A stretch of 58,151 nucleotides of DNA from NCBI GenBank assembly GCA_937929815.1, contig CALFUW010000059.1, forward strand, positions 1 through 58,151, read 5' to 3'. Shown one piece after another: positions 1-8,773 of the stretch. How positions within the stretch are numbered: the stretch's first letter is position 1; every line of letters begins with the position of its first letter. The translations under genes and the position numbers were made by a program. This stretch comes from an uncultured Flavobacteriales bacterium. GTDB lineage: Bacteria; Bacteroidota; Bacteroidia; Flavobacteriales; Schleiferiaceae. A model generated the notes under the pieces. It was not told where the DNA came from. It did no database searches and saw nothing but the letters and a program-made list of their open reading frames with translations.

Positions 1-561
1 GGCCCCGATTACTGCTCCGTCGCCAATGGTCACTCCATTTAAAATCATCGCTCCGGTTCCGACCATCACTTCACTGCCAATAGTAACTTGTCCTGAAATA
101 TGAACTCCGGGCATCAGACTGCTGAAATCACCTATCCGGGCGTCATGACCGATGGTGCAGTTGAGATTAATGAGTACATGCCTGCCGATGACAATTTCTG
201 TCGTAATGATTGAACCCGGGCAGACCACACTGCCATCGGCAATTTCGACTCCTTCAAAATCTACAATTTTCGCATCAGGATGAATCAGAATGGGATATTC
301 AACCCCTTTCGTTTCATAATTGTCATAAAGTGTTTTCTTTAATTTTGGGTTTCCAAGAGAAAAGAGCATAGCACATTTTTTCGAAAGATCAACCTCTTCT
401 CTTTTGTATATCGGAAAGTTTCTGAAACCGACCCCAGCAGCATTGTCATCAATAAATCCTTTAAAAACATATATCCTTTCAAAATCAAACGCCTGAAAGA
501 TGTAATGAAAGTATTCCTTACCCAGCCCGCCGGCACCAAATAAATAAAATGACCTCAACAT
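1..561 (-). CDS. NeuD-like sugar O-acyltransferase (left-handed beta-helix hexapeptide repeats), C-terminus truncated by the window edge
   Basis: Reverse complement from the ATG at 561 is open to position 1: MLRSFYLFGAGGLGKEYFHYIFQAFDFERIYVFKGFIDD...GSVVCPGSIITTEIVIGRHVLINLNCTIGHDARIGDFSSLMPGVHISGQVTIGSEVMVGTGAMILNGVTIGDGAVIGA. N-terminal GAGG motif plus hexapeptide repeats. Absent from the ORF track because it runs off the edge. Confidence 0.85.
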   Translation of the reverse strand, partial: MLRSFYLFGAGGLGKEYFHYIFQAFDFERIYVFKGFIDDNAAGVGFRNFPIYKREEVDLSKKCAMLFSLGNPKLKKTLYDNYETKGVEYPILIHPDAKIVDFEGVEIADGSVVCPGSIITTEIVIGRHVLINLNCTIGHDARIGDFSSLMPGVHISGQVTIGSEVMVGTGAMILNGVTIGDGAVIGA

Positions 562-1221
562 TTAAAATCCATATATGGCCTGCAAATAAATGAAATACAC
601 CTGATGAAAAGTAGATTTATAATTGTTTTCAAGGCGGGCAAAATCAGGTGCGAATACATCTACCAATCCCTGGTAGTACCGCAAGCCTGCAGTGATCATG
701 GCATCATAATCCAATTGGAAACTATATCCCACACCCGCCAGTACACCCGCATCAATGGGGTTGGTATCGTTGAACAGATTAATGGAAGTATTGCCCATCA
801 TCTCATCGCGATGAATGGAAACCCTCGAATTTAACATGTATGAGACGTAGCCCCCTGCCTCAAAAAGCCATCTGTCTGGCTGAAATTGTATGCCCGCGGG
901 AATCTGGATATAGTTCATGGAAAAGTGTCTGAACGAAGGCGCGTTAAAACGCTCTTTTCCATAATTACCCCCCGCCCTGAGCAAATACACCCCCCCAAAC
1001 AAGCTAATGTCCTTTGTAATGCGGTAATGGAGATTACCACCTGCCGAAAAATTGATCTTCGCTTTTATATCGAGTTCCTCTGAATTAAACGTGTACTGAT
1101 GGCTTAGAAAACTGACCACTCCGCCTGCCGCAAAAGAATAATACCAGGTACCTGCATCGTAAAATTGTGCCGATACATCCAAACAGAGTATCAATAATAC
1201 CACTGATGCTATTTTTATCAT
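562..1221 (-). CDS. Outer-membrane beta-barrel-like hypothetical protein
   Basis: 219 aa with signal peptide (MIKIASVVLLILCLDVSAQF), alternating aromatic/glycine strands and terminal F. Confidence 0.65.
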   Translation of the reverse strand: MIKIASVVLLILCLDVSAQFYDAGTWYYSFAAGGVVSFLSHQYTFNSEELDIKAKINFSAGGNLHYRITKDISLFGGVYLLRAGGNYGKERFNAPSFRHFSMNYIQIPAGIQFQPDRWLFEAGGYVSYMLNSRVSIHRDEMMGNTSINLFNDTNPIDAGVLAGVGYSFQLDYDAMITAGLRYYQGLVDVFAPDFARLENNYKSTFHQVYFIYLQAIYGF

Positions 1222-1370
1222 ATTGTTGCCTTTGAGCGATTGAAATGTAAGCGGAATCCAATAAATATATGCGGTATATTTTGTAATATCTAAAAATTTT
1301 TATATCAACTCTTTGCCAACACACATGAACATTAAACTCTTTAAAGGGTCTTATCAGAGAAATTGTAAAA

Positions 1371-1697
1371 ATGCCGACACTTAACTTCAAACACGTAATC
1401 ATCGAAATAGATCCGGAAAAAACGCTTCGAAGCCAAATACTTGAAGCCGGTCTGTCACCACACAACGACCAGAGTGTATGGCTAAATTGCCGGGGGCTTG
1501 GCACATGCGGAACCTGCGCCATAAGGATCCTTCACGGCGACTGTACCGAACCTACATCGAGAGAAAAATGGCGGCTGAACTTTCCTCCCTTCAAAAACGG
1601 ATTATCACATGGCTTTCGCCTGGCCTGTCAAACCAGGCTGCTTACAGACGGTATGGCAGAAAAAGGAACTGGATTTTGGGGAGAGAACATAAAATAA
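1371..1697 (+). CDS. 2Fe-2S ferredoxin-like protein
   Basis: 108 aa; CRGLGTCGTCAIRI...CQTR cysteine pattern of plant-type 2Fe-2S ferredoxins. Confidence 0.8.
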   Translation: MPTLNFKHVIIEIDPEKTLRSQILEAGLSPHNDQSVWLNCRGLGTCGTCAIRILHGDCTEPTSREKWRLNFPPFKNGLSHGFRLACQTRLLTDGMAEKGTGFWGENIK

Positions 1698-1880
1698 ATA
1701 CATTGAGCCACCAACATTATAATCGCAGATTTATCTCTCGACAACCATGTCATACTTACCTAATTCAATACAGCGTATATGCTTATAAATAATCAAAGTA
1801 ATTAACTTTTGGCATCAGAATATGAAGCCATTCAATTATCTGAATTTAAATCTACGGAAGGAAAGCGAGTATAGCCCGGC

Positions 1881-1970
1881 ATGCCTAACAATCCAATGCC
1901 GTTAGATGGTGGGCTACTCCTCCTTGCCGCTGCAGGAGCAGTTCTTGGGCTGGCGCAAAAGAGAAAGTAA
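1881..1970 (+). CDS. 29-codon ORF consisting of a PID-CTERM/PEP-CTERM-like sorting tail (possible remnant)
   Basis: MPNNPMPLDGGLLLLAAAGAVLGLAQKRK*: P-x-DGG motif, hydrophobic helix, basic end. In-frame TAG at 1872-1874 just upstream. Confidence 0.4.
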   Translation: MPNNPMPLDGGLLLLAAAGAVLGLAQKRK

Positions 1971-1985
1971 CTCACTGATCAGTAA

Positions 1986-2017
1986 ATAAAAAGCCGACCC
2001 ATGGGTCGGCTTTTTTA
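1986..2017. terminator. Bidirectional intrinsic terminator
   Basis: Perfect stem AAGCCGACCC-AT-GGGTCGGCTT followed by a T-run; A-run on the 5' side. Confidence 0.85.
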
Positions 2018-2039
2018 CCTATTAATCGATACATATCCA

Positions 2040-3677
2040 TTATACCTGAATCACTCCGGGATTGTATCGCTTTATATCGGGGTTGTGATTCGCCATTTCG
2101 ATGCCCATAGATATCCATTGTCTGGTCTCAGCAGGATCAATGATCGCATCTACCCACAGTCTGGCAGCTGCATAGTATGGATTGGTCTGACTTTCATATC
2201 TTGAAATGATGGATTGCAGCAGCTCTTTTTCTTTTTCGGGGGTAATTTCCTCTCCTTTGGCAGCACGGTTGGCCTTTTCAATCTGTAACAATACACTGGC
2301 TGCCTGCTGCCCGCCCATCACGGCAATCTGTGCCGTTGGCCACGCCACTATCAACCTTGGATCGTATGCCTTGCCGCACATTGCATAATTGCCCGCTCCA
2401 TATGAATTACCCACAACCACAGTGAACTTTGGCACCACGCTATTGGCGACTGCATTGACCATCTTTGCTCCGTCCTTTATGATGCCTCCATGTTCGGATC
2501 GGCTGCCGACCATGAAGCCCGTAACGTCCTGAAGAAACACCAAGGGAATTTTCTTTTGGTTGCAATTGGCAATAAAGCGCGTGGCCTTATCGGCAGAGTC
2601 GGAGTAAATGACTCCACCAAACTGCATTTCTCCTTTTTTATTCTTAACAATCTCGCGGTTATTGGCCACAATACCTACTGCCCAGCCATCGATTCTCGCA
2701 TATCCGGTGATGATGGTCTTGCCATAGCCTTCTTTGTATTCGACCCAGCTATCCTCATCGATCAGACATTCAAGGATGTCGCGGGTTTTAAATGGCTTAG
2801 AGCGATCAGTCGGAAGGATTTTATATATATCGCGCACATCTCGGACAGGTTTTTTTGCTTCGACGCGGTCAAATCCGGCTTTTTGCTGATGGCCCAGCTT
2901 GTCAAGGATCTTCCGAATAGTCTGCAGCGCTGTTGGGTCATCAGGCATTTTATAGTCTGTCACTCCTGATATCTCGCAGTGAGTTGTGGCCCCGCCAAGG
3001 GTTTCATTGTCTATATCTTCACCTATTGCAGCTTTTACTAGATAGGATCCCGCGAGAAAAATTGAACCGGTTTTATCTACAATCATTGCTTCATCACTCA
3101 TGATAGGAAGATAAGCACCTCCGGCGACACAACTACCCATAATGGCTGCAATCTGGGTGATGCCCTTCGACGACATTATTGCATTATTTCGAAATATCCG
3201 CCCGAAATTTTCCTTATCCGGGAAAATTTCATCCTGCATTGGCAGATATACGCCTGCGCTGTCTACAAGGTAGATGATAGGTATGCGATTTTCCATGGCT
3301 ATCTCTTGAGCTCGTAAATTCTTCTTTCCTGTAATTGGAAACCAGGCTCCTGCTTTTACTGTAGCATCATTGGCTACGACGACACACATTCTGCCGCTTA
3401 CATACCCGATAACCACCACCACTCCTCCACCCGGACAGCCACCGTGTTCTTTGTACATATCCCAACCTGCGAATGCCCCTATTTCAATCACAGGAGCATT
3501 TTTGTCCAAAAGTAGCTCTATGCGCTCACGGGCAGTGAGCTTACCTTGCTGATGCTGTTTTTCGATTTTTGCACGCCCTCCACCGATAGCAATTTTATCT
3601 AATCTATGTCTGAGCTCACTGAGAAGAAGTTTCAGCGAATCTTCATTTTTATTTTGATCCAATTCGACCTGGGTCAT
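2040..3677 (-). CDS. Acyl-CoA carboxylase carboxyltransferase beta subunit (methylcrotonoyl/propionyl-CoA carboxylase type)
   Basis: 545 aa carboxyltransferase fold; GGARIxxQHxxGKLTARERIELLLD-like start, GSCVAGGAYLP and GNSYGAGNYAMCGKAYDPR motifs. Confidence 0.93.
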   Translation of the reverse strand: MTQVELDQNKNEDSLKLLLSELRHRLDKIAIGGGRAKIEKQHQQGKLTARERIELLLDKNAPVIEIGAFAGWDMYKEHGGCPGGGVVVVIGYVSGRMCVVVANDATVKAGAWFPITGKKNLRAQEIAMENRIPIIYLVDSAGVYLPMQDEIFPDKENFGRIFRNNAIMSSKGITQIAAIMGSCVAGGAYLPIMSDEAMIVDKTGSIFLAGSYLVKAAIGEDIDNETLGGATTHCEISGVTDYKMPDDPTALQTIRKILDKLGHQQKAGFDRVEAKKPVRDVRDIYKILPTDRSKPFKTRDILECLIDEDSWVEYKEGYGKTIITGYARIDGWAVGIVANNREIVKNKKGEMQFGGVIYSDSADKATRFIANCNQKKIPLVFLQDVTGFMVGSRSEHGGIIKDGAKMVNAVANSVVPKFTVVVGNSYGAGNYAMCGKAYDPRLIVAWPTAQIAVMGGQQAASVLLQIEKANRAAKGEEITPEKEKELLQSIISRYESQTNPYYAAARLWVDAIIDPAETRQWISMGIEMANHNPDIKRYNPGVIQV

Positions 3678-3966
3678 CTGTGTTTTAAAATTCCTGTTTT
3701 AACAATCGCCCGAAAGTACATTAAAAACCGCGTAATTTAGTATGCCAGATAGAGTACTTATGGTTTCTCTGTCCCGAGGGTTGAAAAGTTATAAAGTTTA
3801 ATAAATAATGTCTGACAATCAGCCCCGCCCTTTTCACAAGTAGTAATTGTGGTTCAAAAAAGTTTGCAATTTTGGTACGACCTTCGAAAGCCATACCTTA
3901 TAATTGAATGGTGACGCTGTAAACAGTTGGTTTCAAACTAAAGAATTAAAAAAACAAAATCCCTGA

Positions 3967-5073
3967 TTAATCGCAGTCTTCCACAATCCATTCAGACATC
4001 TTTTTGTACTTCAGAGCACTTTCGGGCTGAGACATAAATAATGTAAAAGCTGTATATTCTGGATACTCTCCCACAAGTATTAAATCTGTGTATCCATCCT
4101 GGTTCAAATCACCAAACCAGAAAATATCAGGAACTCCACATTTGCCACGGTGGATTAATTGGTCTGTAAGATCAAAAAACTCTTTCTTATCCAGCATCAT
4201 TTCTACCATCAAGGAATAATTTTCTACAACCGGACAATCGCTTTGATATGACTTTACCGTCCCGGAAGCTATTAGTTTGATATTTCCATACGAGTCACCA
4301 GGCTCATAAGGATACAAGTCCAGACGTATCCCCGGGGTGAGTGTACGATTTAGCTGAGTGAGCAGAAAATCGTTATTCCTGATTTTTTTCCAGTTTTTAA
4401 CAGGCACTTTTAGTCCAATAATGAATAGAGAGCCGTCTCCTTCTGCCGGCTTTATATTAAAGTGCAATACGTTTTTTGGACTATTTTTTTTTAGTTCTAT
4501 GCTCAATTCGGCCGGACGAATTACGTAGTAATCATCTTCTAAATATACTGAATAATAAAACAAACTTCTGTCAATAGTGGTGATATCCCTGCAGTAGGGG
4601 TAACTCTCTGTGATTAGTCGAACCTCTGAAAAGGGCCAATCAGCTTTTCCTGGGGGTTTGGTGGAGACTATCTCTTCCAATAAATCGTCGGCAGTAGCCG
4701 TTTGCGGAGAATGTTGGATTTGACTGACTACACTTATTGATTTGGTAGATTGAGAGGAAACTACTACAGCATATCCATCCCACATGTAGCCACTTTTATT
4801 TTTAAATCTCACAAATCTCCAGTGCCCATCGATTCCCTCAATCCGCGCGGATCCAAAGGTCTCCTGACATGCTTCTATCACTGCCTTATATGGTACCCCT
4901 GCAATGGGTTTAGAGTTAAGATCTGGTTGTTCACGAATTCGCATACCGGATTGGGCTTCTATCTGAAGCACCTCGGTGAAATTGCATGATTGGCTTTGAG
5001 CTATTGAAATATTAAAAACTATGTATAAAGTGAGTAGAAAAGTTTTCTTGAGCAATACGGATTTAAAAGTCAT
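3967..5073 (-). CDS. Secreted SH3-domain-like protein with an FG-GAP/VCBS-like C-terminal motif
   Basis: 368 aa; signal peptide; bacterial-SH3-like region (MRIREQPDLNSKPIAGVPYKA...WRFVRFKNKSGYMWDGYAV); C-term FWFGDLNQDGYTDLILVGEY. Confidence 0.65.
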   Translation of the reverse strand: MTFKSVLLKKTFLLTLYIVFNISIAQSQSCNFTEVLQIEAQSGMRIREQPDLNSKPIAGVPYKAVIEACQETFGSARIEGIDGHWRFVRFKNKSGYMWDGYAVVVSSQSTKSISVVSQIQHSPQTATADDLLEEIVSTKPPGKADWPFSEVRLITESYPYCRDITTIDRSLFYYSVYLEDDYYVIRPAELSIELKKNSPKNVLHFNIKPAEGDGSLFIIGLKVPVKNWKKIRNNDFLLTQLNRTLTPGIRLDLYPYEPGDSYGNIKLIASGTVKSYQSDCPVVENYSLMVEMMLDKKEFFDLTDQLIHRGKCGVPDIFWFGDLNQDGYTDLILVGEYPEYTAFTLFMSQPESALKYKKMSEWIVEDCD

Positions 5074-5102
5074 TTTTTATTTTTTGCGAAAATATCAATA
5101 CT

Positions 5103-5702
5103 TTAACAATCAAGCAGATGTGATTTTGAAATATTGCCTTCATTAAATATAAGATCTATACAGGACAAGTGTTCTAAAAAACCATTTTTGTACGAAAATA
5201 CTTGCTTATATGGTTTGATCACCATATTAGGGACTATTCCTTTTTTTAACTCAATATCAATTAATTGTAAAGTTTTTGATCCATTAGCTACTTTATTTTC
5301 TATTTTTTTTTCTTTTAACCAATAGAGACATAGGTCGATTGTCGCTATTGAAAAATCAATTAATAAAATAGGTTGATTTTTATATAAATCACTAAGATCA
5401 TTTTGTAAAAATTCATAAAAAGGGCTGTTATTGTAAGCTGAATGGAGGGTTTTTAAATGCTGTGATTGCCAATCAGTGTGATAAGAAATTTCTATTTCAT
5501 TAACCTTGGCGCCGACAGATGGGTGTTTTACAGGTATCGTTAGAGCCTGCAAGCCGTTAGGCCCATCTATGTAAAATCTATTGAAAGCAGATTGCTTCTG
5601 CCATTTCCAGTCAAGCACAAGACAGCTCGAAGGTATGCACAACCATTTAGAGAACCAGGTAATGGACGGGAAGAGGAATGGAGGAAATCCGACTAATGTC
5701 AT
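5103..5702 (-). CDS. WbqC-like family protein
   Basis: 199 aa; QKQSAFNRFYIDGPNGLQALTIPVKHP and NSPFYEFLQNDL...IDLCLYWLKEK are typical of WbqC-like proteins. Confidence 0.75.
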   Translation of the reverse strand: MTLVGFPPFLFPSITWFSKWLCIPSSCLVLDWKWQKQSAFNRFYIDGPNGLQALTIPVKHPSVGAKVNEIEISYHTDWQSQHLKTLHSAYNNSPFYEFLQNDLSDLYKNQPILLIDFSIATIDLCLYWLKEKKIENKVANGSKTLQLIDIELKKGIVPNMVIKPYKQVFSYKNGFLEHLSCIDLIFNEGNISKSHLLDC

Positions 5703-5835
5703 CTCTGCTGAATATTATTCAACAAATGAATGCGATCGCTGAAAACACTTCAGAAAATTCAGGTGTCAGTGCTTCTACTATTTGCTCATTCCTTGCAGAA
5801 TCAAATCCATACATCGCACTCGTGTATATTTTTAT

Positions 5836-8718
5836 TTAAACTAATAGTTCAACCCAATGAAAGGCTTTTCTGCCGGTGCCATCGCATATTTGATGTCTGC
5901 ATGACGTACCTACCGCCACTACATGGTTGTTCATATCTAACTTTCGAATGTAGGGAAATAATACCATTTCTCCTATCTTCATACTCAATTCGTAGTGTTC
6001 AGCCTCATATCCGAAGCTTCCTGCCATACCGCAGCATCCCGAAGGAATGATTTTTACTTCAAATCCAAAAAATTCGAGGATCTCCCGGGTGTATCGCACC
6101 GTACTCAGTGCTTTCTGATGACAATGCCCATGCACATGAACTGTCTGTCTGCTTTTACTTACCGGGGGTTTTGGAATCTTTCCTGCCTTTATCTCCCTGG
6201 CTAAAAATTCGTCGATTAACAGCACATTCTCAGCCAACCTTTTGGCCTCTTCTTGCAATGGCCCTCTCAGCAATCTCGGATATTCATCCCTAAATGTTAA
6301 GATTGCGGAAGGTTCGACACCTACCAGAAGTATATCTTTCGATAGTAAATCTTTAAAAATCCTGACATTTTGTTCTGCCGCCTTCTTGGCTTCCGGAAGT
6401 AACCCTTTTGAAATCATTGATCTACCACTTCCAGGATGCTTACAAAACCTAACTTCATATCCGCATGCCTGTAAAAGTTTTACAGCGCTTTCACCCACAT
6501 GAGGTTCATTGTAATTTATAAATTCATCTATGAAAAAATAAACGATCTTTCCAGTGTTTTTGGGATTTAAGCTGATTAAAGAGGAAATTTTTTTTCTTAA
6601 AGTTTTTTCTGCAAATTTGGGTAACGCTCTCTTCTGAGCTATTCCAATAAATTTTTTAATAATCGATCCTGATATACCGTGACGCAGTATAAAGTTTGAC
6701 AATGTTGGAAAAATGGAGGCCAATCGGGCCAACTTTTCAAAATTTCCGAAGAATACAGAGGATACCGGACGTCCGAATTTTTTTTGATATTGATACAGCC
6801 ATTCGCTTTTCATGGCTGCCATATCTACATTGCTCGGACATTCGCGGGTGCACCCTTTACAAGCAAGACACAGATCCATTACCTCTTTTAATTCCGGATG
6901 AGCAAAGCCGGATTGCCCGTTAATGGATCCTGAAACAAATTCACGCAATGCATTAGCTCGGGCACGTGTTGTATCTTTTTCGTTTAGAGTAGCCTGATAA
7001 GATGGACACATTACACCGCCTGACAAAAAAGGCTTTCTGCAATCAGCTGAGCCGTTGCATTTTTCGACCGCAGCCAGAAACCCTCCATCCCTGCCGTAAT
7101 CAAAATATGTCTTAATGTTTTTTAGTGGCCGGGTTGGGTCTTCCCGCAGAGAAGTATCCATAGGTGGTGCTTGTACTATCTTTCCCGGATTAAGAATATT
7201 GGATGGATCAAATGCATTTTTTACCTCCAAAAAAGCTTTGTAGATACCATCACCATAAAAGTCTTTTATAAATTCAGCCCGGACTCTTCCATCTCCGTGC
7301 TCGCCGGAGAGGGAGCCGTTATACTTTCTTACCAGGCGGGCTGAGGCCTCACTTATTTCACGTAAATGTTTGAAGTCATTAGGGTCGCGAAGGTTTAGTA
7401 TGGGTCGAAGATGAATTTCGCCGGCTCCTGCATGCGCATAGTGTACGGAGCGCTGTCCAAATCGGGCCATTATTTGGTCAAATTCATCTATATAATCAGG
7501 TAAATCTTCAATATCTACAGCAGTATCTTCTATACATGCAAGGGCCTTTGACTGTCCGGAAATATTGGATAACAATCCTAATCCTGCTGCTCTAAGGGAC
7601 CAGATTTTCTGAATGTCTTCATCATAAAGTACCGGAAAAGCATAGCCGAGATTTGCATTTTTGAGATTGAAAATTGTTTCTTTTACAATATGATTTAATT
7701 CATCAGTTGTATTCGCTCTTAGTTCGATTGCGAGTACAGCCATCGGATCACCTTCTATGAAAAATCGGTTTTCACGCTGTTCAAGATTTTCCTTTGTACA
7801 ATCCAGGATAATTTTATCCACCAACTCACATGCATAGGGAGCTAATTTCATAGCCACCTTAGCCGCCTCCATACTTTGTCGTATGGACGTAAAGTGTGCA
7901 CATACGACTGCTGTATTATCAGGAGGTAATCGGTCTAGCTGAACCGTAATTTCAGTGACAAATAGCAAAGTCCCTTCAGATCCGGAAATCAATTTGGCAA
8001 TGTTGAGCTTGCTTCCGTCCCGATTTATCTTCCATTGATCAAGAATTAAGTCAAGTGCATATCCGGTGTTTCGCCGATGAATGGATTTCTTTGGATATCT
8101 GTTTTCAATTTCCTTGACCAATTTTGAATTTGAAAATAGATTATTGATAAAGTTTATCAAAAATTCTGGTGCCGCTCCTTCGGATAATTCGATTATTTCT
8201 CCCGAAGTCAGAACTCCTCTTAACGAAAGAACCTTGTCGCGAGTAGTTCCATACTTTATCGAGGTCGATCCTGAAGAATTATTTGCAACCATACCACCCA
8301 GCATACATCTGTTTGAAGTGGATGTATTAGGTCCAAAAAACCAACCGTGCGGTTTCAAAAATTCATTCAACGAATCCCGTATCACTCCAGGCTGTACTGT
8401 AACTACTCCCCTACTGGTATCCAGACTGATTATATCGGTCATATGTCTGGAAACGTCAGCCACTACCCCATTTCCCACACACTGACCTGCTAAAGAAGTT
8501 CCCGCTGTCCTGGGTATCACAGACAAGTTTAATTTTTTGCATGTGGTGAGTAACTTACATATATCATTTTCATTTTTTGGAAAAACAACGGCTTTTGGAT
8601 ATTCTTTATAAATGCTTGCATCTGTGGCATATAATGCCTGATGAATCTTGTCGGTGAATATTTCACCCTCAAATCCGCAGGATTTCAATTCTGCATATAA
8701 ATCCAATTCAGGGCACAT
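5836..8718 (-). CDS. FAD-linked oxidase / 4Fe-4S oxidoreductase fusion (D-lactate dehydrogenase / YdiJ-like)
   Basis: 960 aa; FAD-binding type 4 domain (PRTAGTSLAGQCVGNGVVAD), C-terminal Fe-S domain (CLACKGCTRECP) and CCG motifs (HGHCHQKAL, GCCGMAGSFGYE). Confidence 0.92.
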   Translation of the reverse strand: MCPELDLYAELKSCGFEGEIFTDKIHQALYATDASIYKEYPKAVVFPKNENDICKLLTTCKKLNLSVIPRTAGTSLAGQCVGNGVVADVSRHMTDIISLDTSRGVVTVQPGVIRDSLNEFLKPHGWFFGPNTSTSNRCMLGGMVANNSSGSTSIKYGTTRDKVLSLRGVLTSGEIIELSEGAAPEFLINFINNLFSNSKLVKEIENRYPKKSIHRRNTGYALDLILDQWKINRDGSKLNIAKLISGSEGTLLFVTEITVQLDRLPPDNTAVVCAHFTSIRQSMEAAKVAMKLAPYACELVDKIILDCTKENLEQRENRFFIEGDPMAVLAIELRANTTDELNHIVKETIFNLKNANLGYAFPVLYDEDIQKIWSLRAAGLGLLSNISGQSKALACIEDTAVDIEDLPDYIDEFDQIMARFGQRSVHYAHAGAGEIHLRPILNLRDPNDFKHLREISEASARLVRKYNGSLSGEHGDGRVRAEFIKDFYGDGIYKAFLEVKNAFDPSNILNPGKIVQAPPMDTSLREDPTRPLKNIKTYFDYGRDGGFLAAVEKCNGSADCRKPFLSGGVMCPSYQATLNEKDTTRARANALREFVSGSINGQSGFAHPELKEVMDLCLACKGCTRECPSNVDMAAMKSEWLYQYQKKFGRPVSSVFFGNFEKLARLASIFPTLSNFILRHGISGSIIKKFIGIAQKRALPKFAEKTLRKKISSLISLNPKNTGKIVYFFIDEFINYNEPHVGESAVKLLQACGYEVRFCKHPGSGRSMISKGLLPEAKKAAEQNVRIFKDLLSKDILLVGVEPSAILTFRDEYPRLLRGPLQEEAKRLAENVLLIDEFLAREIKAGKIPKPPVSKSRQTVHVHGHCHQKALSTVRYTREILEFFGFEVKIIPSGCCGMAGSFGYEAEHYELSMKIGEMVLFPYIRKLDMNNHVVAVGTSCRHQICDGTGRKAFHWVELLV

Positions 8719-8730
8719 TTTTTATGAATA

Positions 8731-8756
8731 AAAAACCCCGCCTTAAGCGGGGATTA
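8731..8756 (-). terminator. Intrinsic terminator after cytochrome oxidase subunit I
   Basis: Minus strand: CCCCGC-TTAAG-GCGGGG followed by TTTTTT. Confidence 0.8.
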
Positions 8757-8773
8757 AATCTTAAACTTCAATC

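Noticed and set aside
1085-1522. 145-aa minus ORF overlapping the ferredoxin
   Set aside because: Antisense to a well-supported 2Fe-2S ferredoxin; no domain features.
2490-2969. 159-aa plus ORF inside the carboxylase
   Set aside because: Antisense shadow ORF of a highly conserved carboxyltransferase gene.
3690-3960. Intergenic gap upstream of the carboxylase gene
   Set aside because: No repeat, hairpin or ORF stood out; probably ordinary promoter/UTR sequence.
8081-8485. 134-aa plus ORF inside the FAD oxidoreductase
   Set aside because: Antisense shadow ORF; no independent support.
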